Shown: piece by piece, positions 1 through 6,620 of the stretch
Numbering within the stretch: the first letter of the stretch is position 1
Layout: every line of letters starts with the position of its first letter
Origin: JAXDBM01 sp964460245
GTDB lineage: Bacteria > Desulfobacterota > Syntrophia > Syntrophales > Fen-1087
Reading direction: 5' to 3'
Assembly: GCA_964460245.1 (NCBI GenBank)
Contig: CAYWTL010000029.1
Span: 1-28,888, forward strand
DNA length: 28,888 nt
Program-made: the position numbers and the translations under genes
The notes under the pieces: generated by a model
The model's input: the letters and a program-made list of their open reading frames with translations, nothing else
Told to the model about the DNA's origin: nothing
Database searches by the model: none

Positions 1-494
1 GAACCGTGAGGGCCTGGGGGAATAACTCGTTTAACCAGTGCGACGTTCCCCCCGGCCTCAACAGCGTGGTGGCTGTGGCGGCGGGTTACTGGCACAGTCT
101 GGCCCTGAAGTCTGACGGCACGGTGGTGACCTGGGGGTATGATGGGGCCGGTCTGTCACCGGTTCCCGCGGATATCTACGATGTCGTCGCGGTGGCTGCG
201 GGTGACCTGCACAGTCTGGCTCTGAGGTCTGACGGCAAAGTGAAGGCTTGGGGGAGTAACGCCAGCGGCCAGACCACTGTTCCCGCCGCCCTGTCCCTCA
301 CTCCCGTGGTAGCCGTAGCGGCCGGATCATCGCACAGCCTTGCCCTGAGGTCCAACGGCTCCGTGAAAGGATGGGGACTCAATGATGACGGCCAGACCAC
401 CATGCCGGCGGGCCTGGACCTGCGTATTCGCTTTAGGGTCCCTGTTACGGGTAAGGGAATTTCCCCCGGAGTCTTGCTCCTGCTGTTGAATTGA
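1..494 (+). CDS. RCC1-repeat protein, C-terminal part (5' end outside window)
   Basis: This is the 3' end of a gene that enters from the left edge; the frame is already open at base 3, so the GTG at 6 is probably internal. The visible protein has three complete RCC1-type blades of about 40 residues, each with a VVAVAAG..HSLAL.S(D/N)G core and a following WG dipeptide. A fourth, incomplete blade follows. RCC1 repeats form beta-propellers, and in bacteria they are usually found in secreted or surface proteins; the ligand cannot be read from the sequence. After the last partial blade comes a short unrelated end, GKGISPGVLLLLLN. This Leu-rich tail resembles the ends of three nearby exported proteins (see findings). 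The gene converges on the S74 protein gene, with about 30 bp between the stops. The signal peptide, if any, lies outside the window. Confidence 0.85.
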   Translation, partial: TVRAWGNNSFNQCDVPPGLNSVVAVAAGYWHSLALKSDGTVVTWGYDGAGLSPVPADIYDVVAVAAGDLHSLALRSDGKVKAWGSNASGQTTVPAALSLTPVVAVAAGSSHSLALRSNGSVKGWGLNDDGQTTMPAGLDLRIRFRVPVTGKGISPGVLLLLLN

Positions 495-525
495 TCCCGG
501 ATGAGATTGAATCTTCGGCCTTTCT

Positions 526-1704
526 TCAATTCCCTTGGGTCGCGAGCAGTTGCTCCAGCCGGGCGATCTTCCCTTCATGCGCGGAGACAATATCCCGCTG
601 CTGCCGAACCATGTTCTCTTGCTCCTGAGTCAGTCTCTGAATCAATCCTTGCTGCTGTTCAGTCGTCTTCCATTGTTCCTGAATCTGCCTCTGCTGTTCC
701 TGCACGACCTTGGTGAGGACCGTGACGATGTCCATCGGGTTGACACCCTTCCGGTCTTTCGTCGCAACCGTTTCCGGCAGATTCTCGGCGATGAATCCCA
801 TATGCCTCTCCGTCGGGTCCGCCTTGTAGACAAACTTCACCGGATGAAGCCCTTCTATCGCATCCATCGCCTCCTGAGTGGTCAAAGACACTATCTCGTC
901 CTTGACCTCCCGGCTGGACTGGAGCGTGATTTTCCCATGGATCACAACGGTTCCGGTGCTGAAGTCCCCGTAAATTAGAGGGGTGGAGGTATCCGAGTTG
1001 GTTATGTAGAGTTTGTTGGAGCCCATCTCATGCGCCCCTGCACGATGACCAAGGAACACATTTCCAGTGCCGGTGGTGTTGTCGTTCCCGGCCCAACTGC
1101 CGATGAAAACGTTATAGCCGCCGGTGTTTTTGACCCCGGCGTAATATCCGATGATATTGTTGTGGTGGCCGGTACCGGCGTCATAACCCGCCCAATACCC
1201 GATGATGTTGTTGTATTGACCGGTGGTGTTGTTGTAGCCGGCGTAATTCCCGATGAAATTGTTGTAACTGCCTCCGTTATTGTTTCTGCCGGCATTATGT
1301 CCGATGAAACTGTTGTAGTCGCTGTCTTCGTTCTCGTAGCCGGCTCGATACCCGATGAAAGTGTTGGCAAGGCCGGCATCGTTATAGAAGCCGGCTTCGA
1401 CACCGAAAAAGTTGTTGTAGCTTCCGGCATGATTGGCGTAGCCGGCATTATACCCGATGAAGTTATTGTTGCTGCCGCTCATGTTGAAATGGCCGGCAAA
1501 ATACCCGAGGAATGTGTTCTGACTGCCGGTATTGAGGTCATAGCCGGTCTGAACCCCGATAAAGGTGTTGTTATTGCCGGTGCTGTTTTGCCCTGCACCG
1601 GCGCCAAAGTAGGTTTGGAAATCATTCTCCGTCCATCCAAAGGTGTTCCCCGCGAAAGCCATTAGGATAAGAACCAACGTCCCAATTATGATCTTTGTCT
1701 TCAT
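526..1704 (-). CDS. Secreted repeat protein with C-terminal S74 (endosialidase-type) intramolecular chaperone domain
   Basis: The protein has 392 residues and an AAAGGAGGG ribosome site before the ATG. Residues 1-23 look like a Sec signal peptide (KTKIIIGTLVLILMAFAG). Residues about 35-240 hold roughly 11 repeats of 17 residues with consensus YNNFIGxxAGYxNxxGS, expected to form a trimeric beta-structure as in tail spikes or YadA-like heads. Residues about 263-335 match the peptidase S74 / chaperone-of-endosialidase domain: SSREVK supplies a Ser263-Lys268 pair at the spacing of the known self-cleavage dyad, followed by a HMGFIAENLPE block. Residues about 332-388 are a Gln/Glu-rich coiled coil. 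In known members the domain drives trimer folding and is then cut off. The signal peptide argues for an exported surface fibre rather than a phage tail protein, and there are no phage genes nearby. The ligand is unknown. It does not carry the Leu-rich tail of its neighbours. Confidence 0.85.
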   Translation of the reverse strand: MKTKIIIGTLVLILMAFAGNTFGWTENDFQTYFGAGAGQNSTGNNNTFIGVQTGYDLNTGSQNTFLGYFAGHFNMSGSNNNFIGYNAGYANHAGSYNNFFGVEAGFYNDAGLANTFIGYRAGYENEDSDYNSFIGHNAGRNNNGGSYNNFIGNYAGYNNTTGQYNNIIGYWAGYDAGTGHHNNIIGYYAGVKNTGGYNVFIGSWAGNDNTTGTGNVFLGHRAGAHEMGSNKLYITNSDTSTPLIYGDFSTGTVVIHGKITLQSSREVKDEIVSLTTQEAMDAIEGLHPVKFVYKADPTERHMGFIAENLPETVATKDRKGVNPMDIVTVLTKVVQEQQRQIQEQWKTTEQQQGLIQRLTQEQENMVRQQRDIVSAHEGKIARLEQLLATQGN

Positions 1705-1755
1705 TGCTTCGCCCTCCTTTGCATAAGCGCTTGAAAGGTCCCTATTGCCACCCCG

Positions 1756-2088
1756 CTACTCCAGGAGCAGGAGCATGATTTCCGGAGCCACGGCGCAATT
1801 ATGGACGATTTTGCCATTGCTCTGATACAAATTTCCACCCGGATCCACCTGGACCTTCCCGCATTTCGTCAATGTCCCGGACCCTGTACTGTAATAACCA
1901 AGCTCCATGGTGCCTCCGTCTTGGATAACGACGCTCTGACACCCCATGGAGATCGTACCTCCTAAATAAACTCTGACCCACCCGCCGTTGCCGATGGTCA
2001 AACCCGCGGCGCAGGCGGGACCGGGCAGGGCCGCAAACAGGATACAAACGGCCGCGATCACAACCACTCCCAGTATCCAATTCTTCAT
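1756..2088 (-). CDS. Small secreted protein of unknown function with Leu-rich C-terminal tail
   Basis: I do not recognise a named family. The protein has 110 residues. The ATG at 2088 is preferred over the GTG nine bases upstream because GGAGGT lies seven bases before it. Residues 1-28 form a clear signal peptide (hydrophobic IAAVCILFAAL, then ACAA). The mature part is rich in Gly and short beta-strands (TIGNGGWVRV, VVIQDGGTMELG, KVQVDPGGNLY), like one or two turns of a beta-solenoid. It has three cysteines, at 50, 76 and 98. It ends APEIMLLLLE, a tail similar to that of the RCC1 protein and, more loosely, to those of the two proteins upstream. It lies between the LamG-like and S74 genes on the same strand, with about 50 bp to the S74 gene. 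Export is well supported; function is not known. Confidence 0.75.
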   Translation of the reverse strand: MKNWILGVVVIAAVCILFAALPGPACAAGLTIGNGGWVRVYLGGTISMGCQSVVIQDGGTMELGYYSTGSGTLTKCGKVQVDPGGNLYQSNGKIVHNCAVAPEIMLLLLE

Positions 2089-2277
2089 GGCGATCACCTC
2101 CCAATTTCATCCGGACGCCTCGCGAAACAGGCTCCCGGAAAACGGTTGAATGCAAAACAAAACGAATTTTCCAGCACCCTGCCATTTTCCTAAAAGCAGT
2201 GCTATTCATGAAAACCAACGTTTTTTCTTTGATGATCCCGTTTTCAAGGGTTGATTCCCGGAATCTGGAAATTAGTT
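2089..2277. other. AT-rich intergenic region between two secreted-protein genes
   Basis: This stretch between the 110-residue protein gene and the LamG-like gene is visibly richer in A/T runs than its surroundings. No RNA gene or strong terminator was found. It probably contains the minus-strand promoter for the downstream gene, but no convincing -35/-10 pair could be assigned. Confidence 0.4.
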
Positions 2278-3030
2278 TTAATCTCCCAGCAGCAACGGCA
2301 GCCAGGGTTGTGGTCTCTTTATCAGGTTGCGATAGGTGAAATTATCAAAGTGGGGATGGAAATCAACTGTCCCAACAGAATAGACCCCAACATAATCGCC
2401 ATACAGCACCGCGCCATTTGTCACCCCGTCATCTCTATACGAGACGGAGAAGATGGGAATTGACGGAAAAGGAACGGATAGGGTGACCGTGATATCACTA
2501 CCTTTAATCTCCATGGATAAAGTATAATAGAGGTTCGGATCAATATCACTCGTAAAGCAATCGGTTTCTATCAGAATTTTATGATGGTAGAGCCAACCTC
2601 CCCCCCAGGTTTTCGCCAGCGCCAATCTGGTGGTATGAGTATCAGTAGTGTAAATATAAGCACTATAATAATTAGAACTATTACGACCACGACCAATCAG
2701 TCCAGCGTTAACTAAATTGCCCGGGATTTTATCTGAGTGCTGGATCTGAACCGAAATTTCATAATCAGAGGTGTCGCTGGGATGGACCAACAAATCCGAT
2801 TCATTTGGCGTGAACCACAAAACTTTTCCGATAAGCATTCCGTAGGTAATCGACCACATTTTGTTGTTCAATGACTGCCATCCGTTGGTGGGAGGCACCC
2901 ACGCTCCTATGGGATAACTGTCAAAATTATCGCCTTTCCACGGACCATCAGCAATCGCGTTGGTGGGCAGCAATAAATAAAATATCGATAAGATTGACAT
3001 AATCCGCTTAAAAGTTTGATGAAATTCCAT
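2278..3030 (-). CDS. Secreted LamG/concanavalin-like protein with PWLPLLLGD tail
   Basis: The protein has 250 residues, with GGAGG seven bases before the ATG. Residues 1-27 form a signal peptide (IMSILSIFYLLLP, then AIA). The mature sequence has the look of a jelly-roll (concanavalin/LamG-like) domain: an FDSYPIG opening, a W-rich strand around WQSLNNKMWSI, alternating strands such as YEISVQIQ and YTLSMEIKG, and closing strands ending FDNFTYRN. Such folds bind or process carbohydrate, but no catalytic residues can be assigned, so a binding or structural role is inferred. The C-terminus is KRPQPWLPLLLGD. The last eight codons are almost identical in DNA to those of the adjacent SBBP remnant. 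The gene is A/T richer and has different codon use from the rest of the window, which suggests recent acquisition. The family call is tentative. Confidence 0.7.
   Translation of the reverse strand: MEFHQTFKRIMSILSIFYLLLPTNAIADGPWKGDNFDSYPIGAWVPPTNGWQSLNNKMWSITYGMLIGKVLWFTPNESDLLVHPSDTSDYEISVQIQHSDKIPGNLVNAGLIGRGRNSSNYYSAYIYTTDTHTTRLALAKTWGGGWLYHHKILIETDCFTSDIDPNLYYTLSMEIKGSDITVTLSVPFPSIPIFSVSYRDDGVTNGAVLYGDYVGVYSVGTVDFHPHFDNFTYRNLIKRPQPWLPLLLGD
2285..2307 (-). repeat. Repeated 3'-end module, copy 1 (PWLPLLLG codons of LamG-like gene)
   Basis: This 23-base stretch encodes the PWLPLLLG tail of the LamG-like protein. It matches 3082-3104 at 22 of 23 positions, although the rest of the two genes is unrelated. 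Confidence 0.8.
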
Positions 3031-3074
3031 GCTTCCTCCCAGCTAAGATCAAAACAGATGAGTCATGAGATACG

Positions 3075-4073
3075 CTAATTTCCCAGAAGCAACGGCAGCC
3101 AGGGGAGACCGACGTTCTTTTGGTCTTGTATATTGGCTATCTTGGCCACGAAGGCGTCGTAACTGCCGCTATTGAGCAAGTCCGGGCCGACGTTTTCCGG
3201 AAAAGTTGCCTGGGTGGAATTGGTGTGTCCCGTAACATAGGCATTGCGCGCGTGGTCGATGGCTATCCCGTTGCCGATATCATTTCCCGATCCGCCGATA
3301 TAGCCGCAGTAGATCAGCATCTACGGGTCGAGGACCAGGGTCCGGGACCGGTCGTAGTCGCCCACCGTGAATCCGTAAACATGGCCCGGGTGTTGCGGAT
3401 AACTCCCCGGCTGTGCCATGGCGTCGTTCGCGTTCACGGACAGGCCGGCTATCCGGGTTTGGTGGGCCTCCAGCGCATGGCCCACGGAGACATCATCCCG
3501 TTTTCCCTCCGTCTCCTGCCAGGCCTTCGGGATTTCGTCCTGAAACACGCCCAGCGGCGTAGTCACCTCCAGCCGCCCCTCACGGGTCACCTCCACACGA
3601 TCCGCCCCACGGTAGGATAACTTGATCCGAGAGGGATTCGCCCCGGGGTGGACGATGAAGTCGTACTTCAGGCGATTGACCGTGCCGTAGTAGATCAGGT
3701 CGATCCCCGGCCAGAGGTCGCGGTAGATGATTCTGGAACTGGTCCGTAAACCGGTCTTCCATTCCTCGGGACGGCCCTTGAAGTAGGAGATCACCGTTTC
3801 GGCCTGCGCGGGGGATTCCGGACGGACGTCCCGGCGAGCGTCGACAAAGTCGAGCTTGACCACCCAGCGTCTGCCCTGGGTTGGCAGATCCGTTTCCGCG
3901 GGCCCGAACTCTTGCAGGATGCGCTTTTCTCCTGCCGGCGATCCTTTCACCCGCTCCGCAAGGACAAAGGTCAATCCTTCCGGGGTGAAGTAAACCGACT
4001 TGTTCTTGCCCTGGATGGCATAGGCCACCCGCTCATCCAACTGGCCCTGGTTCGGGATGAAGAAGAGCGACAT
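3075..4073 (-). pseudogene. SBBP/beta-propeller secreted protein, 5'-truncated and interrupted by an in-frame amber codon
   Basis: Two open stretches in one frame are separated only by TAG at 3321-3323. The upstream part (250 codons) matches the N-terminal domain that precedes SBBP repeats: FFIPNQGQLDERVAYAIQGK, VYFTPEGLTFVL, then DLWPGIDLIYYG and LKYDFIVHPGANP, ending LVLDP. The downstream part is one SBBP repeat (YIGGSGNDIGNGIAID, NAYVTGHTNS, YDAFVAKI) followed by the tail PWLPLLLGN. In intact family members LVLDP runs straight into the repeat, so the TAG replaces one or a few sense codons. The 5' end is also lost. The frame stays open for about 30 codons above the ATG at 4073, reading plausible family sequence (RDAGYGN), but no start codon, ribosome site or signal peptide occurs before a stop at the vapC border. 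Many relatives have numerous repeats; this has one. Confidence 0.8.
3082..3104 (-). repeat. Repeated 3'-end module, copy 2 (PWLPLLLG codons of SBBP remnant)
   Basis: This second copy of the near-identical 23-base tail-coding stretch differs from 2285-2307 at one base (A for C, at a third codon position of a Leu codon on the coding strand). Both copies lie immediately before the stop codon. Confidence 0.8.
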
Positions 4074-4146
4074 ATTTCCATAACCGGCATCCCGCTGCGC
4101 CGTGCGGTCATCGACGCGAAGAATGAGGGTCCGGCAAATGGTTTGT

Positions 4147-4542
4147 TTATGTGTCGACTGTCTCTAAACCTAAAAACTGAACCATCGGGTCGAAATCCCT
4201 GTCGTCATGCAACAGTGAAAGCTGGCGGTGGATGCAGAAAGTTCCAATAATGACGTCGATGGTCTTCCTGACGGTCACACCTTTCCTCCTCAGAAATCTA
4301 TAGTTTATAGCACTCTGCAAGGCGATTGTCTGCCCTCCCATTGGCTCAAATTGGATATTCAAGAGAAGATCCCTTGCTGTCTTGAATTCTTTATCACTTT
4401 GAAATCCATGAAGAACTTCAGCAAGAATCAGATCGCCTATCAAGATGGGTGTGTTTCCAAGTGAAAAATCCAGCCAGTCCGTTTGAGGCGTCTTGTTTCC
4501 GTTGAAGTAGTCGATCCAAACGGATGAATCAACGAGAATCAT
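4147..4542 (-). CDS. vapC: VapC-family PIN-domain ribonuclease toxin
   Basis: The protein has 131 residues, the usual size for a PIN toxin. The acidic residues that bind Mg2+/Mn2+ are present: Asp5 in LVDSSVWID, Glu42 in LAEVLHGF, Asp96 in KTIDVIIG, and the Asp113-Asp116 cluster in LLHDDRDFD. VapC toxins cut specific tRNA or rRNA sites when freed from VapB. The start codon overlaps the vapB stop (ATGA), the standard coupled order antitoxin-toxin, so both come from one transcript. All catalytic residues are intact, so the toxin is probably functional. The gene ends 73 bp before the truncated SBBP pseudogene on the same strand, where that gene's lost 5' end would have been. The RNA target cannot be predicted. 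Confidence 0.92.
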   Translation of the reverse strand: MILVDSSVWIDYFNGNKTPQTDWLDFSLGNTPILIGDLILAEVLHGFQSDKEFKTARDLLLNIQFEPMGGQTIALQSAINYRFLRRKGVTVRKTIDVIIGTFCIHRQLSLLHDDRDFDPMVQFLGLETVDT

Positions 4543-4733
4543 TTATCTAGCCTCATCTCTTCCAAGCTGCCGGACCATTTTAGCTTTCCCCGAAAACGCT
4601 TAATTTCTTTTTGGCGTTTTACCTGCACCAACAGCTTCAATCCTTCTTCGATGGCTTCCCTTTTTGTTCTGAAACCGGATATCTTCAGAGCGGTTTCCAT
4701 CAGATCGTCATTTACAACAACGTTCGTTCTCAT
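4539..4733 (-). CDS. vapB: VapB-family antitoxin
   Basis: The protein has 64 residues when started at the ATG at 4733, which has GGAGG six bases upstream; an upstream in-frame start at 4775 would lie inside the promoter/operator and is rejected. The N-terminus MRTNVVVNDDLMETAL is a ribbon-helix-helix DNA-binding segment. It is followed by KREAIEEGLKLLVQVKRQ and a C-terminal toxin-wrapping part with W and acidic residues (KWSGSLEEMRLDK), as in the DUF2191-type VapB family. It neutralises VapC and is expected to repress its own promoter. The perfect inverted repeat at 4745-4776 is the likely operator. Confidence 0.9.
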   Translation of the reverse strand: MRTNVVVNDDLMETALKISGFRTKREAIEEGLKLLVQVKRQKEIKRFRGKLKWSGSLEEMRLDK

Positions 4734-4744
4734 TTCCCGCCTCC

Positions 4745-4776
4745 AATGTGTATATATCGACCAAATCATACACATT
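4745..4776. promoter_or_regulatory. Probable VapB(C) operator: 9-bp perfect inverted repeat
   Basis: AATGTGTAT at 4745-4753 and ATACACATT at 4768-4776 form a perfect inverted repeat with a 14-base spacer, about 12 bases upstream of vapB. It overlaps the predicted -10 hexamer, as expected for autorepression by a ribbon-helix-helix antitoxin. Binding is inferred. Confidence 0.7.
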
Positions 4777-4792
4777 AATTGGATGATTTGAA
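4765..4792 (-). promoter_or_regulatory. Predicted vapBC promoter
   Basis: On the minus strand TTCAAA (4792-4787) and TATGAT (4770-4765) are 16 bases apart, a fair sigma-70-type pair (4/6 and 5/6 matches). The -10 box lies within one arm of the inverted repeat. Confidence 0.55.
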
Positions 4793-4846
4793 AGGCTTAT
4801 TTTCAGGCACTAAACGCTCGGCATGGCCGGTATCAATAGTTGTCAT

Positions 4847-4874
4847 TTGACAATTCACCGATCGTCGCTAAATT
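4847..4874 (+). promoter_or_regulatory. Predicted msrAB promoter with overlapping palindrome
   Basis: TTGACA at 4847-4852 is a perfect -35 box, followed after 16 bases by TAAATT (4869-4874). The -35 box lies inside the palindrome TTGTCATTTGACAA (4840-4853), which could be a regulator site. The predicted start gives a leader of about 35 bases. Confidence 0.5.
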
Positions 4875-4915
4875 GAGACTGCGGACATTTAATCCAGATT
4901 TGAACGGGGATCCTG

Positions 4916-6010
4916 ATGAAAAGAATGATGCTGAACATATTGACGGCGCTTCTGGTCCTGGGTTGCGGGGCGGGTGGCGGTGAGCAGCGGGAGGTGAAGC
5001 AAAAGGCGATGGAGACGAATGCGAAGATGCGAACGGCCACCTTTGCCGGCGGCTGTTTCTGGTGCGTGGAGAGCGATTTCAGGAAAATGCCGGGCGTTCT
5101 GGACGTGATATCCGGTTACACCGGCGGGAGCGGGGACCGTCCGACCTACGAAAACTACATGAGGACCGGGCATGTCGAGGCCGTGCAGGTTTTCTACGAC
5201 CCGGACCGGGTCGGCTACGAGCAGATCCTTGACCGGTTCTGGCGGCACATCGACCCGACGGATGACGGGGGTCAGTTTGCGGACCGGGGACGGCATTACC
5301 GGAGTGCTGTTTTCTACCACGACGAGGAGCAACGGCGCGTCGCGGAGAAGTCGCGGGAGGCACTGGCGAAATCCGGCCGGTTCGGCAAGCCCGTCGTGAC
5401 GGAGATCATCCGGTTCGACCGGTTCTTCCCGGCGGAGGATTATCACCAGGACTACGGCGCGAAGAATCCGTTGCGCTACAAGGCTTACCGTCAGGGGTCC
5501 GGACGCGACCGGTTCCTCGAGAAGGTTTGGGGGAAGGGAGACGGCGAACACGCCCTCGGAGGCGAAAGCGCCTATCGAAAGCCCGATGACGCCGAGTTGA
5601 GGAAGAAGCTGACCCCCCTGCAGTACGAGGTGACGCAGAAAAACGGCACCGAGCCGCCGTTCCGCAACGAGTATGAGAAGAACAAGCGGGAGGGAATCTA
5701 CGTCGATGTCGTCTCCGGGGAGCCGCTTTTCAGCTCCCTCGACAAGTTCGATTCCGGCACGGGCTGGCCCAGCTTCACCCGACCCCTCGATCCCGGGAAT
5801 GTCGTTGAGAAGGATGATCGAAGCCTGATGATGAGCCGCACCGAGGTTAGGAGCCGCCACGCCGATTCCCACCTCGGGCATGTCTTCCCGGACGGCCCCG
5901 CGCCGACGGGGCGGCGCTACTGCATGAACTCGTCCGCGCTGCGATTCATCCCCAAGGAAGACCTGGAGAAAGAGGGGTATGGGAGATACCTGAAGCTCTG
6001 GCAGAAATGA
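4916..6010 (+). CDS. msrAB: Lipoprotein-type peptide-methionine sulfoxide reductase MsrA-MsrB fusion
   Basis: The protein has 364 residues and repairs oxidised methionine in proteins, MsrA acting on S- and MsrB on R-sulfoxide. Residues 1-17 form a lipoprotein signal with lipobox LVLGC (Cys17), so the enzyme is probably membrane-anchored and faces the periplasm. The MsrA domain spans about 38-190 with GGCFWC at 45-50 (catalytic Cys47) and YTGG and DYHQDY blocks. The MsrB domain spans about 225-358 with SGEPLFSS, GTGWPSF, HLGHVFPDG and RYCMNSSALRF (catalytic Cys336). The MsrB part lacks the two CxxC zinc sites found in many MsrBs, a known natural variant. The MsrA-MsrB order matches the known fusions. 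The gene stands alone, with a convergent neighbour 19 bp away. An exported repair enzyme suggests that surface proteins meet oxidants, notable if the host is anaerobic. Confidence 0.93.
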   Translation: MKRMMLNILTALLVLGCGAGGGEQREVKQKAMETNAKMRTATFAGGCFWCVESDFRKMPGVLDVISGYTGGSGDRPTYENYMRTGHVEAVQVFYDPDRVGYEQILDRFWRHIDPTDDGGQFADRGRHYRSAVFYHDEEQRRVAEKSREALAKSGRFGKPVVTEIIRFDRFFPAEDYHQDYGAKNPLRYKAYRQGSGRDRFLEKVWGKGDGEHALGGESAYRKPDDAELRKKLTPLQYEVTQKNGTEPPFRNEYEKNKREGIYVDVVSGEPLFSSLDKFDSGTGWPSFTRPLDPGNVVEKDDRSLMMSRTEVRSRHADSHLGHVFPDGPAPTGRRYCMNSSALRFIPKEDLEKEGYGRYLKLWQK

Positions 6011-6029
6011 CTGGGCGCCGCTGTGAAAT

Positions 6030-6620
6030 TCAGTGGATGGGAAAGACGGCGAAAATAAAGGCGCTCCAGAGCGAGTGGGATACGATGACCAGCCCGAGGT
6101 CTCTCTTCCAGAGATATATCGCTCCCCAGAAGGCCCCGGCCAACAGTGCGGCCATGATGAGGACAAAGTTCATCGAGAAGACGTGGACGCCGGCGTAGAC
6201 GAGCGTCCCCAGGGCGAATCCCCCGGCATTGCCGAACCGCTTCATGAGGTTTTCCTGAAGGAAGCCCCGCCAGAAGATCTCCTCGCCGGGGCCCGTGACG
6301 AAGCACAAGAGCAGAAAGATCAGGAACCGGCTGGTGCCCGTGCCCAGTTCGTAGATTCCGCCTACCTGTTTGCCCGCACCGGGAACGAAATAGGGCGCCC
6401 AGGCGTTTCCCAGGTAGAAGATTCCGTACAGGACCACCGCGGAAATCACCCCGATGACGACGGAACGGAGATGAAAGCGGATGGAGGGCCTCTGCCACCG
6501 CAGCGAATAGAGGCAGATGACGGTGACGGACAGGCCGATCTTGACCCAGAAATTTCCCCAGGCCACCCCGAAGGTAAACGCCCAGCAGCAGAAGGCCAGC
6601 AGGATCGCCCCGGCGATCAC
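6030..6620 (-). CDS. CPBP-family intramembrane metalloprotease
   Basis: The protein has 196 residues when started at GTG 6620, which overlaps the stop of the upstream prenyltransferase gene (GTGA) and implies translational coupling. The long open frame further upstream is only a shadow of the prenyltransferase gene. It is very hydrophobic, with about six membrane segments. The CPBP (Abi/CAAX-like) signature is present: EEIFWR (Glu113, Glu114, Arg118), then His146 in YAGVHVF and His182 in SHSLWS, as expected for the metal site. Eukaryotic relatives cleave prenylated CAAX proteins. Bacterial members have varied roles, and the substrate here is unknown. The pairing with a UbiA prenyltransferase is curious but may not mean prenylated substrates. 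Confidence 0.85.
   Translation of the reverse strand: MIAGAILLAFCCWAFTFGVAWGNFWVKIGLSVTVICLYSLRWQRPSIRFHLRSVVIGVISAVVLYGIFYLGNAWAPYFVPGAGKQVGGIYELGTGTSRFLIFLLLCFVTGPGEEIFWRGFLQENLMKRFGNAGGFALGTLVYAGVHVFSMNFVLIMAALLAGAFWGAIYLWKRDLGLVIVSHSLWSAFIFAVFPIH

Noticed and set aside
1020..1610. Regular ~51-bp repeats that might suggest a CRISPR array
   Set aside because: They are in-frame protein repeats with diverged sequence and no constant repeat/variable spacer pattern; no cas genes.
1030..1665. Open plus-strand frame of about 210 codons antisense to the S74 protein
   Set aside because: It arises because the 51-bp repeats are free of stops in this frame. It is a monotonous Val/Ala/Gly sequence without a ribosome site or family features, while the minus frame has a signal peptide and a clear domain.
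526..1704. S74 gene as part of a prophage tail module
   Set aside because: It has a signal peptide and there are no phage structural, integrase or lysis genes in the neighbourhood.
4889..6166. 425-codon minus-strand frame over msrAB
   Set aside because: It is a shadow of the GC-rich msrAB gene, with Pro/Arg/Leu-rich nonsense composition and no recognisable motif.
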